Of a DNA stretch of 64,000 bases, positions 41,138 to 50,902 are shown one piece after another. The position numbers were made by a program, and so were the translations under genes. The notes beneath the pieces are model-generated. The model was not told the origin of the DNA, made no database searches, and was given only the letters and a program-made list of their open reading frames with translations. Positions within the stretch are counted from its first letter, which is position 1, and each line of letters opens with the position of its first letter. Origin of the DNA: Melanopsichium pennsylvanicum (Eukaryota > Basidiomycota > Ustilaginomycetes > Ustilaginales); NCBI GenBank assembly GCA_900208305.1, contig OAPG01000020.1:62001-126000 (forward strand). The letters are read 5' to 3'.

Positions 41138-44089
41138 TCAACTTGCACCACAACTGCTCTGTTTCTCTAACAACTGCAATAATAGATCCTCCATCCTTTT
41201 CCCTCTCGCTTCCATCTCCTGAACCCTCTTAGCTACATCTCTCAACTCTGCTTCCACGCTATCTTTGCTCCACAATGCATCAAACTTGCCTGCACTTGCA
41301 CTTGCACCTGCACCGCTTTGGTCTAAAGCGTCCAACGTCGACCCAACACCCAAACCAACGTTAACCTTGCTGTTCTCCGCCCTTTTCTGTTGCTCTTTCC
41401 AGCTCAGACGGTCCGAGTTAGATTCTCGAGAATGCGATTCGATGAGCTGAGGTGTCGACTTGGAGCGTGTGGGACTGCGCGAGCGTTCACTGCGGCGGGT
41501 GGAAGAAGATCGTCTTGCAGCAACCTTTTGATCAAGATCAGAAGGGTCAAAGACACGGTTGAAAAGCTTGGCAAGCGGTGACGAGAGCGAGCCAAGACCG
41601 CGCGGTTCAGGACCCTGTCGAAGGAGTTGCACACTTGCGTTTCCTGGCGCGGCCTCGCGGGTCTTTCGAGAGGTAGCACTACCAGCCAAGGAGGATTGGG
41701 TCGCAGTTCGAGGTAAAGCTTGCTGTGATTTTGCCGAAACATGTTGCTGTGTCTGCTTGACAGTAGAATTGGAGGAGTTTTGACGCTCGTCAAAAGTCGA
41801 AATTTGATCAGAAAGATTCCAATCCAACTTTGCAGCAGCTTGTTCCTCCCAGCATCCATCTTGATCTAAATCCTTCTTGCCCTTCCCATTCTTAGTCTTT
41901 ACGGCGTTTTGTTCATCTTGTCCTTGATTCGCTTCAACTTCCGCATCCGCCTCATCACCTGATGCATCGTCCTGCACTCCCCAATCATCTTCATCTTTAG
42001 GCACGTGATAATCAAAAGCTGCCTCGATCACGTCTGCACTCGCCTTATCCAACCCACCACTAAAAATTGGGATCCTGCTCAACAAACTCTTGCCCTTTTC
42101 CGCCGTCAAACTGATGCCACTACCAAACACGTTCAACTCTGCAAACCTGATGATCAACAGAACGTGAAAGCTCGTGAGCCTGATCAGAAACACATTGATC
42201 TTGTGTAACCATCTTGGGCTCACCACAAAACTGAGAGGCATGATGATCGTCAGCGCCAACAGATTCAGCGGAGGTTGATAGGAAAAGATGGCATCGGTAG
42301 TAATTCCAGACATGGTCTTGCAAGCAAATTGAAACATGGCCTCTTCGTTGGCATTCATGGCGACGACTTGAAACGTGTTGCTGAGCAAAGAGATGAGAAC
42401 GGTGAGCAAGAGCGTGTTAGACATGATGGTATAAATGATCATGAGAGGTGGACCAAAAGTAAGCGAAAAGCTTCGAGCTTCGTCGAATCCAAGATACGAT
42501 GAACCAAACCAAACCTTGAGCATGAGCCAAAGAACCGCTTTGAATGTCCATCGTTCTTCCGAAGCGAGCGAGTAGAACGCGTAGGCAAAGCCTGAGAAGC
42601 AAATCATGGCAAGCACAGTGAAAAAGGCAAAATCCGAAAGCATAGCTTTGAGACTTAGCAAAACCACATTATCCTGCACCAACGCGCTTGCAACCCTTGG
42701 ACACAGTAGCACTGCTCCGAGTGCTAAACAGTCGAAACTGAGATCACTTCGATCGGGCAGTCCATGCTGAAGAGCAGAAACACGAAGGCCAAACCAACAA
42801 AACGAAATGACGCAAAAAAGCGCATCTATGAGGTTATACAGCGAAGTGAGGTACTGCGACACGCCATGCTCCTGTAGTTGGGCCAGCTCGTCAACCGCAA
42901 ATCCAAAAAGCCAGACCGAGAACAAAGTTTCCTGGACGGTCCAAGTCGGACTACCCTTCTGGGCCAATGCGGCGAGGTAGAGAAGGAGGATGATGACAAA
43001 GGTCACGAATTCGAGTTTACTGCGGATGTAGGGCACTCTTAGACGCAGATGATTGAGCAAAGGTGCTTTGGTAGGATCATATATGCTGAGTGGACGCTTC
43101 TTGTAGCTGTCGTTCAAGATGGCGTGCGATGCCTGCATGGGAGACAAGACCACCTTGCCATGCCAAATGCCATCGATGCAACGCTGACAGAGAGGTGTCG
43201 CAATGAATCGCTTTGCGGACGAAGCAATCGCTAGATCCAACGTGTTCGAGTACTGTTTGGCAGCAAGACCATTGTTGATAATGTCTTCAAGGTCGATATG
43301 CGACGAAGAAAGATGCAACTCCTTCAGTTCGCTACCTGTGGCACCAGCCAATGGGTGAAAGCTGGCCGTGAGTGAAGTAACGAGCTCCAAACCGTCATTT
43401 GAAAATGTACGGAGCAGCTTGATCGCAAGCAATTCACAGAGGGAAGAGCGGGTATTGTTGACCGACTGGAAAGCGAGATCTCGTGTAGCTTCACGTTGAA
43501 AGTAGATGCGGTTCAACAAGAGGCAGTAGAGGATGGATATGGAGCGAAAATTGCTGTACTTGATCGCCAGTGGACGCACGAGAGAAAAGTTGAGATCGAC
43601 CGAGGTCAACTCTTCCCAGCTAAGGTGTGTATCGATGGTGTTGCGCAAGTCGGAACGGATCTCGTGGATCAGATGGAAGACGTCCTGGCGCTCGACTACC
43701 TTGATGAGGTCGACGCCATCTTCGCCCTCGGACTCCAATAGCCGGTCGAGATCCTGAGCTGAAGCCTCGGTAGGACGTCGAATGTGACTGCTATTGCGAC
43801 CGATGTTGGGTGGGACTAGACCTTGGTTGGTTTTTGAACCGGGGAAAGCGCCGGTTCCAGCTGTGCGAGCTGCGTTGTAGGTGGTGCGGCCAAGGTGGTG
43901 CTCTGTGGAGCTCATGGAGAAGGCGGAGTCATCAGGATGGGAGGTGGTTTCAAGTGCGAACTGGGACGGGATGTGATCGTGGGGACCGGGCTGGTCTGGA
44001 AGATTGCGGAGCGAGACGTGACGTTTGTGTTGAGTGTGGGTTTTGCGCAATGAGGTTGCGGAAGCCCGCTGAGAGACCGCTTTCGACAT
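41138..44089 (-). CDS. YVC1: Yvc1-type vacuolar TRP cation channel
   Basis: 983 residues, intronless. The cytosolic N-terminus holds the fungal TRP signature ERQDVFHLIHEIRSDL, WEELTSVDLNFSLVRPLAIKY and LYCLLLNRIYFQREA. Membrane segments run from about residue 355 to 640: LEFVTFVIILLLYLAAL, LFSVWLFGFAVDELAQL, YLTSLYNLIDALFCVISFCWF, a segment around ALGAVLLCPRVASALV, FFTVLAMICFSGFAYAFYSL, a pore-loop region (FKAVLWLMLKVWFGSSYLGF) and ILYTIMSNTLLLTVLISLLS-like S6. Acidic residues follow S6 and later (DEDDWGVQDDASGDEADAE), which could serve Ca2+ sensing as proposed for yeast Yvc1. A predicted coiled coil ends the protein (VEAELRDVAKRVQEMEARGK). Yvc1 releases vacuolar Ca2+ on osmotic shock. Confidence 0.91.
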   Translation of the reverse strand: MSKAVSQRASATSLRKTHTQHKRHVSLRNLPDQPGPHDHIPSQFALETTSHPDDSAFSMSSTEHHLGRTTYNAARTAGTGAFPGSKTNQGLVPPNIGRNSSHIRRPTEASAQDLDRLLESEGEDGVDLIKVVERQDVFHLIHEIRSDLRNTIDTHLSWEELTSVDLNFSLVRPLAIKYSNFRSISILYCLLLNRIYFQREATRDLAFQSVNNTRSSLCELLAIKLLRTFSNDGLELVTSLTASFHPLAGATGSELKELHLSSSHIDLEDIINNGLAAKQYSNTLDLAIASSAKRFIATPLCQRCIDGIWHGKVVLSPMQASHAILNDSYKKRPLSIYDPTKAPLLNHLRLRVPYIRSKLEFVTFVIILLLYLAALAQKGSPTWTVQETLFSVWLFGFAVDELAQLQEHGVSQYLTSLYNLIDALFCVISFCWFGLRVSALQHGLPDRSDLSFDCLALGAVLLCPRVASALVQDNVVLLSLKAMLSDFAFFTVLAMICFSGFAYAFYSLASEERWTFKAVLWLMLKVWFGSSYLGFDEARSFSLTFGPPLMIIYTIMSNTLLLTVLISLLSNTFQVVAMNANEEAMFQFACKTMSGITTDAIFSYQPPLNLLALTIIMPLSFVVSPRWLHKINVFLIRLTSFHVLLIIRFAELNVFGSGISLTAEKGKSLLSRIPIFSGGLDKASADVIEAAFDYHVPKDEDDWGVQDDASGDEADAEVEANQGQDEQNAVKTKNGKGKKDLDQDGCWEEQAAAKLDWNLSDQISTFDERQNSSNSTVKQTQQHVSAKSQQALPRTATQSSLAGSATSRKTREAAPGNASVQLLRQGPEPRGLGSLSSPLAKLFNRVFDPSDLDQKVAARRSSSTRRSERSRSPTRSKSTPQLIESHSRESNSDRLSWKEQQKRAENSKVNVGLGVGSTLDALDQSGAGASASAGKFDALWSKDSVEAELRDVAKRVQEMEARGKRMEDLLLQLLEKQSSCGAS

Positions 44090-44464
44090 GATGACTCTCG
44101 CTCAGCGGCGATGGCAGAAGCCGAGTGCCAACACTAACCGACTGTGACAAGGTATGGCGTGCGCGCTTCCTGTTAATGCAAGGCGGTAACACTGCTATAA
44201 TGGTATTGAGTATGCGGATGTGATAGGGATGGGTGTCGCATAACACTTATGAACGTGTTGTACTGGCTCTGGATGGGTGTATGATAGCCAGATACTTGAG
44301 CCATCCCCTGGATGATTGCACGCCAGAGCCGTAAAGATGGTGGGTGAGTGCAAAGGCTGGCGACAAAGGATGAATGGGTTAGGCAATGTTTTGTTGAACA
44401 AATTTCATCTTGCATCGATTTGCCTTAAGTGCATGCAGCAGACCCTGAAGATTATTCAGAGCCG

Positions 44465-44500
44465 GTGAAGCTCGTGAAGCTCGTGAAGCTCGTGAAGCTG
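44465..44500. repeat. Four tandem copies of a 9-bp unit
   Basis: gtgaagctc is repeated at 44465, 44474, 44483 and 44492 (last base differs). Confidence 0.95.
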
Positions 44501-44635
44501 TGTATTGTTGTTCTCTTTCTGTACACGCACAAACCACGAATTTCAATTCAGTGGGATTTGTTTCGAACAAATCTGCTTCAACTTGTTGACGTGGTTCTCC
44601 TCGTACACAGCAGCCATACAGTCTGTGAGTGAATT

Positions 44636-44655
44636 TAAATTTGAATTCAAATTTA
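44636..44655. repeat. Perfect 20-bp palindrome
   Basis: taaatttgaattcaaattta is identical to its own reverse complement with no spacer. It lies about 550 bp upstream of YVC1 and 400 bp upstream of KEI1. Confidence 0.97.
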
Positions 44656-45057
44656 CGCTGCAGTGGATCAAAGTTGTCATTCAACATGTATGTTTTGTTG
44701 CTCCTCTCACAAAGTCACCAAAAAGGTATTCGCGTCGAATTGGCCGATATCCGAACTCAGACACGCACACACGTTCCTTATTTTGTACTGACTAACTGTG
44801 ACTCTCTTGTGGACTGTGCTCGACATCAACATTCCACCATCTTTTCTTCTTGAACCTCCGCATACACATCGTTGCGAGAGGAACTTTCTGTGTGCATTAC
44901 AGCCTGTCACTCCCGTCAACGATTTCAGTGGCGCAAATCGGCCAACCGTAAACATACCATGCTCTGTTGATTGTCACTGTGCGACCCCCTTCTCCATCTC
45001 TCGACAATTACAGAGATCTGCATCTTGGGCTCCAGCTTTACTACCAACTCAGCAACC

Positions 45058-45963
45058 ATGTCGCGCCTATATCTACGCCTACCCAATCTACCCTCATTCC
45101 ATCATGCTATCACATCCTTCCTTGGATTCATGGATCTCAAGATCGGCGCATCTATCCTCACTTTGTTTGCCATCTTCAACAAGACCGCTGGTGTATACGG
45201 TATCCTCGCCGTCTTCCAAGGCGGCACATTCTCTCAAGTCGCCCTCTACCTCTATTCAATAGCCACCATTTTTATCTCCCTGTGGGGCCTCAAAGGCATA
45301 TCCGACCAAGACGCACAACGAGTTCTCACCTATGCCCATTTGTTCACTCTCGACCACATGATCTCCACATTTTGGACTTTGTTGTTCACCATCAATTGGT
45401 TTTACTTTTCTCCTCACGACGGCCGACCCACCACGAATCAATCTTCCCACCAAACGGGGCTCATGGATCTTATCGAGACCATCGAATCCCAGTACAGGAC
45501 TCCAGAACAAATGGCACAATTGCATCACGATCAACTGACTCCCGAACAGCGTGTCATTAGCGCTCAGCGTATTTGGAAGGAGGAGAAGCACTTTTCGGCT
45601 GTTGTGCTCGGGCTGGGCTGGATGGTCAAGATCTACTTTGCTTTAGTACTCTATTCGTACGCGCTTCATCTGCGTCACGGCACTTATAGGACGTTGCCGC
45701 TGAGTAAAGCTTCGGCCAATTCGGCGGCATCCAGGTCAGGTGCTGGGAGAGGTGAGTACAGATATCATCCTGTGGTGGAGGAAGACGATGAGGAACCGGA
45801 GAGCTGGAGCGATGACGGTGAAGCTGATGCTACTGGTGATGCATCAGCATCTTCTCATCAGAACAAGAACAAGAACGGAAACGGCGGAAGCTCAATACCA
45901 GCATCGCCGCAAGGTGGATCTGGTGGAGGCCCGAGATCGGTCATTGATCGCTTGGCGGCATGA
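45058..45963 (+). CDS. KEI1: Kei1, regulatory subunit of inositol phosphorylceramide synthase
   Basis: 301 residues, intronless, starting at the only suitable ATG (45058). Kei1 is a Golgi membrane protein needed for activity and placement of the IPC synthase Aur1, a fungus-specific step of sphingolipid synthesis. The family start is clear: FLGFMDLKIGASILTLFAIFN followed by KTAGVYGILAVF, then ALYLYSIATIFISLWGLKGIS, LFTLDHMISTFWTLLFTINWF and the last span FSAVVLGLGWMVKIYFALVLYS with YALHLRHGTYRTLPLS after it. That gives four membrane spans in about 190 residues. The remaining 100 residues are acidic and then Ser/Asn/Gly-rich without a motif; in yeast a C-terminal segment is processed by Kex2. 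Confidence 0.91.
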   Translation: MSRLYLRLPNLPSFHHAITSFLGFMDLKIGASILTLFAIFNKTAGVYGILAVFQGGTFSQVALYLYSIATIFISLWGLKGISDQDAQRVLTYAHLFTLDHMISTFWTLLFTINWFYFSPHDGRPTTNQSSHQTGLMDLIETIESQYRTPEQMAQLHHDQLTPEQRVISAQRIWKEEKHFSAVVLGLGWMVKIYFALVLYSYALHLRHGTYRTLPLSKASANSAASRSGAGRGEYRYHPVVEEDDEEPESWSDDGEADATGDASASSHQNKNKNGNGGSSIPASPQGGSGGGPRSVIDRLAA

Positions 45964-46828
45964 AAAATGATCATTGGACATTCAACGCCCTGGCAATGTT
46001 ATTCTCCCCTCACGACCTCTCATGTATTGTTAGGATGCATTCACAATAGGATACACTCACCCTGGGAAATTTGAATAAGTTATGCAAAAAATACATTACG
46101 CCTGCACCCGCTGTAGTAGCATTGTGTACTGTACATAGCGACGTCCTGTGGACCCTTCAGAATCACAACCGCACGTCGCACAGACAGTCTTGGCATTCGC
46201 CTTGGCTCGGAAATGCTTGGGGGTCAATAATCACCATTGCAGCAAAACCTTACGAGGCTCGGGCGTTGTCCTGCTGTCCTGCCGGAAAAAGGGTATCGGG
46301 GTTCGAGTTTGTCTAGGCATCGGTGATGACAATAGAAAGCCCGATCTGTACCATCATCATCCTCGGCCGAGCTTTGGGCACTTACACGTGTAGCATTTAT
46401 CTCTTCGTAAAAAAAATGGAAATGAATTCAAGTCTGATTCTCTCTGAATGTAAATCCAATCCCCAGATTCAGTGGAAGCCTTGTGGAAGATTGGCCCTGT
46501 GGCCCGTAAGTAGGTGAAGCCGAGGCAAAGCTGAATGCCGAAATATAGGCTCAGCAGCCACACACCCTTTGGAGAGTTCCAAGAAAGGCCGAAAAAGGGG
46601 CAGCACAGCGCAGTCCCTTCTTTTTAGACCGGAGGAAGGGACGTGTGGTTGCAACTCGGTGCTTTTTCTGGGCTGCATTCTGATTGAGTCTGGTCAACAG
46701 CCTGCCAATGCCCAAAATCGACTTGGTTGCGAGTACGCAGTGTCAGTGTACGAAAGCTCTTCGTCGCCATCCTCCGCCTCTCTACCACCACCAACTCTAC
46801 CTCCCCTCCCGACAACACATACTTCAAG
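45964..46828. other. Intergenic region KEI1 / RPL26
   Basis: 865 bp. The last 80 bases before RPL26 are C/T-rich, as in ribosomal protein leaders. No RNA gene or repeat recognised. Confidence 0.5.
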
Positions 46829-48111
46829 ATGGTCTCTTCGTCGCGTCGCTCTCAGCGCAAAGCTCACTTTGATGCCCCCGCTCACATCCGAAGAAAGATC
46901 ATGTCGGCTTCCCTCAACAAGGAGCTTCGCTCCGAGCACGGCGTAAGTATGCTCCTACTATGAATTGGATCAATTCTCGACCTATCAGCCTCTTCGACGG
47001 TCTACATGCAATGGACATGCAATGGAACCCAATACGTTTAAGTCATCATCAGCTACCAAACATTGCTAAAGCTCGCCATCATACGTACACAATCGGCAGC
47101 AATCATCAGCAAAGTTACGCGCATGACCATCCACAGTTGTGTCAAAACAGCACGATTCTTTCAGCATGCCATCAGCGTCCTAAACGCGTTGTTTTATCGG
47201 TTTGCAGCCTCGACGTTTGTGGAACTGGCTGATTTAGATGGAAGCCCGGAAAATTAAAGAAAGCGAGTCGATGCAAATACTGCAGGTCGCCGCAGATAGA
47301 TGAATGTGCGGTTATCATTCCGTGTGCTTGGGACATCTCGTTCTGAAATTGAACAGGCCGAGGTTGGAGAGCGCAGTGTGGAAACATCAAAAAATACGTC
47401 TGCTAGGGTGCAAGAGAGTGCTGCGTAAGGGATAAGGTAGACGGCGGATCGCCCGTCGCTTTGCGGCCAGGCTGCTGTTGGAGACCATATCCTGCTCGTT
47501 CAGCTTCAATCTCTTGCTTTCAGCCTAGTGCGATGAAGGAAGAACTCCCTTGTTGTGCACTTCACTCCGGACAAGTTCTTCTTCGCCCTTCCTGTGGAAC
47601 TCAGAGTTTCTGGAAGAACAACACCGATGTATCAACTGTATCGACTTGCGCGCAAATGCTCCACGACAATGCATACCACAACAGTGGATGATGGTTATTC
47701 GACGCGCAGATCGACTTGGACGGACTAGACAGACAGCGTCGATGATTCCAACATGCATTCCTGCCAACCTGGTTGTGAAAGTCTTTTCTAACACTCTTCC
47801 ACCCGCCTATCCATTTGCTTCTCATATCACAGATCCGATCTCTTCCCGTTCGCAAGGACGACGAAGTTCTCATCGTCCGTGGATCTTCCAAGGGATCTGA
47901 GGGTAAGGTGACCCAGGTCGCCCGCAAGAAGTGGGTCATCCACGTCGAGCGCATTCACCGTGAGAAGACCAATGGTGCCACCGTTCCCCTTGGCATTCAC
48001 CCTTCCAACGTTGTGATCACCAGTCTTAAGCTCGATGAGGACCGCAAGAAGATCATTGCTCGTAAGGCATCCGCCAAGAAGCAGACCGAGGCCGAGACCA
48101 AGGACAACTAA
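46829..48111 (+). CDS. RPL26: 60S ribosomal protein L26 (uL24)
   Basis: Two exons, 46829-46942 and 47833-48111, encode 130 residues, the normal length. Exon 1 ends KELRSEHG and exon 2 begins [12 protein letters not shown] in phase 0; both borders are canonical (gtaagt, cag). The protein follows the eukaryotic L26 pattern: [20 protein letters not shown], the KOW motif region [35 protein letters not shown] and [15 protein letters not shown], with a Lys-rich tail. L26 sits near the polypeptide exit tunnel of the large subunit. The intron is 890 bp, several times longer than the others in this window. Confidence 0.97.
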
Positions 48112-48604
48112 ATCTTCATCTTTCAACTTGCTCGAGCTCAGCTTAGTCTAGCTTAGCTTAGCTTAGCATATTGCAGATGGTATTTTGCACTTGTTTTTTT
48201 CGTTCTCTGTCGTGTTCTCCTGTTCTCTTTGGCATTCTTGTTTTGATTCCCCACCACACCAATCAACGCTGCTGATGAACTTTAATTTAGTTACTACTTG
48301 GGTTCCAAGGCAGCGTTCAACGAAAAAGATCATCTTACGGCAATATCACACACATTTTGTACAACTGTTTTTCCCATTTCGCATCATTCTTCGTCGGAAG
48401 ACGTTCACCGCCCCATATTCGGCGATGTTTAGGAAACCCACAGATTCAATCGCTTGCAGAAGAATGTAAGTCTGTCGTTCTGGCTGCGACAGAAATTACG
48501 TCCTTTCTTTCCTCCCCCCGCGATGGGTCCCTGGTCTCGTCTTATTATCCCCACTTCACATCATGCAACCGTAGAACATGTCTTTTCGGAGATTGTATTT
48601 ACTT

Positions 48605-48605
<1 letters not shown>

Positions 48606-48642
<37 letters not shown>
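48606..48642. repeat. (CA)n microsatellite
   Basis: 37 bases of perfect CA repeat. Confidence 0.97.
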
Positions 48643-48644
<2 letters not shown>

Positions 48645-49970
48645 CTATAGCCAGCCGTATTCACCCACTTCTCGGCGGTACGAGCACAAAAATGAAACAA
48701 CACTCACAGTGATTCTCTCTCATATTTATATTCTCACACTCGGTCTGTGGGCTGTTGGACTTTGACTCCTGTGTTGTGATGGAATGATTCGTAGAGCGTG
48801 CGTATGCGTAGACACTTGAGGTACTGTAGACGATGGTAGTTATCAGTGCAGTGCTGCACTGTACTGTCCTCGTCGCTTGGATGATGACCATACAGTGGCA
48901 CGGAGAGATGCAATTTTGCGGCATTCTTTTCCCAACATGTATTCAATTTGTAGTCTGGCCTTTTTTTTTCTCTTCTTGTTTGAATTAGAGCACAGTCCGT
49001 CGTATTGGACATGCGGGTACAGCCGCAAGATATAGCGACTTGTGAGAAACATGATTGCAGTGGTTTGGCAGGCAAGAGATGGCACCTGACCAGCCATTGC
49101 AAATGTATGGATTCGATTCAAAATAGGGTTCAGCACTGGCAAACGTCGCAGTTGAGTTCGCACGTCCCTTTACACTCTGCAACAAGAGAAACGATGTTGA
49201 CGTTGACGAACAAGACTCTCAACGCTGTGAAAGCCTAAATTCTCTCCCAAGCGGACATGCCGACAATGCATGAGATAGTGCGCATCACTTCGGGAGGCCC
49301 TGCAGAAGAAGGTAACAAGGGTGGAACCGATACCAAGAAACAGGCAGACCCTGCTCACCGCATCGGAGAGTGCCGTCGGGAAATCCAACCTATTGTGCTG
49401 CTGCTCCTCCTTCAAGTGGCTTGAAATTGGGTCTGGTGACCTCGCAACCTGCTATCATACTTTTTCAATTGTCACATGCTGTATGACATCCGACCAGTTG
49501 TGCGGGAATATCCCAACTCAACCCAACCCACGCATTTGGTACTGTAAATTTACCGTACTGTAGTACCTCCTTTGTGTTGGAATTAAGCCAGCCCCATGGT
49601 TCCGATCACCTTTATCGCGGGTCATCTGCTGCCAATGTCACAGCAAAATAGTGTTTAATGGAACCGTCGTTCGATAATGCTACAATTATGAAAAGGATCA
49701 GGGGTATGGCGAGACTCGAGCTCATACTCTGTAGCACAACAACAAGCACGGATTGACCGGAGCGTTTGCGTCATGTCAGTTTTGGCGATGGCACCATCAG
49801 GTGTTGATCTCGCCCAAGGCACAGACAAGGTGCCCCGAAGCAGCTTTAATGTTCGGTTCAGAAAATCCAAAAAAAAAATCCAAAAAAACAAAAAAGGGGG
49901 GAGGAAAGTAGCCGCCCAAATCATCGACACCTCGACCAACCTACGCCAGAAACAAGCCTATCAAGGAGAA

Positions 49971-50034
49971 GAAGAAAAAAAAAGAAAAAAAAAGAAAAAA
50001 AAAAAAAAAAAAAAAAAAGAAAAAAAAGAAAAGA
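49971..50034. repeat. A-rich tract
   Basis: About 64 bases of A interrupted only by single G, including one uninterrupted run of more than 20 A; followed by a G run. A 129-codon poly-Lys frame across it is spurious. Confidence 0.95.
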
Positions 50035-50902
50035 AGGGGGGTGACCCGGCGCTAAGAGCCAAGACAGAGCTCAGTTGGGGAGTTTTGCCTCCATTTTCAA
50101 ACAATTTCCTCTCCCAGGTCGACCCAAACGTGAACCGAGTGAAGATACGTTGGTTAATTTGAGTTCAGCACCACGCCCGCACACTTTACACTATAGTAAA
50201 TTACACTTTGTCTGGAATTAGCCACGCATTCAAGATTTGCCATTCTCCCATCACCAACATCATCTCCCCCTACCTTTTCAGTTTCCCTTTCCCTCACCTT
50301 TGTGCACTCTCTGCCCTCTGAAACAAAGCATTCTATTTTCGTAAGGGTACAGCCTCATCATCCCTCTCTCTCTCTGTTCAATTCGAATCGACTCTTGAGG
50401 AGCCATACCACTGCGGACCTTCAACTGGCCGTACGCGAGCACGACCCTTAAGCGCAATCCCCAGATAACGCCATTCTGTCGTGATCTTCTCTCGCTCCTA
50501 CTCCTACTCCTCCTCCTTGATCACGGCGTATCCCTTCCGTCCTCGCATCCACTACCTGCAGCATCTACTTGGATCGACGCATCTCTATACCCACAGCGCA
50601 ACGCCACCACCACTCTTGTGTTTGCATCACCTCGCCTCCATCTGCGCCGGTTTTCGCCCAGCATCCCCACGCCAGTCCACCTTGCGTTTCTAGCTTAGAC
50701 TCGGCTCGACTTCTTCCGCATCAAGTCCGAACAGCAAAAACGCATACTCAACTCTTGTTCGGCCATGCACAACCACTCACAACTGCATTCTGGCTGCTGA
50801 GCTTGAATTCCATCCTGGTTTTTTTTTTGTGTGCGTGTGTGTTTTTGTTTCATCAGTCGTATCGGCACTGCTCCAAGCTGTGCTCATCTCGGTCGCTACA
50901 AG

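Larger units (their letters stand above)
44090..45057. other. Divergent region YVC1 / KEI1
   Basis: 968 bp with no accepted frame. It holds a 9-bp tandem repeat and a perfect 20-bp palindrome, both listed separately. Confidence 0.5.
48112..50902. other. Gene-poor spacer upstream of MET30
   Basis: 2.8 kb without an accepted gene. The RPL26 3' flank has a short run of agctt repeats (about 48142-48165). Inside are the (CA)n and poly-A tracts listed separately. 50200-50900 is C/T-rich and probably the long leader of MET30. Confidence 0.5.

Noticed and set aside
46943..47832. snoRNA in the RPL26 intron
   Set aside because: Box-like motifs are imperfect and no terminal stem or guide segment could be defined.
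49688..49735. Box B-like gagctcgagtc and a following TTTT on the minus strand, suggesting a tRNA
   Set aside because: No acceptor-stem partner or D-arm can be found at the right distance; at most a chance match or a tRNA relic.
49773..50162. 129-codon frame with poly-Lys
   Set aside because: Produced by the A-rich tract; no conserved flanks and no codon bias.
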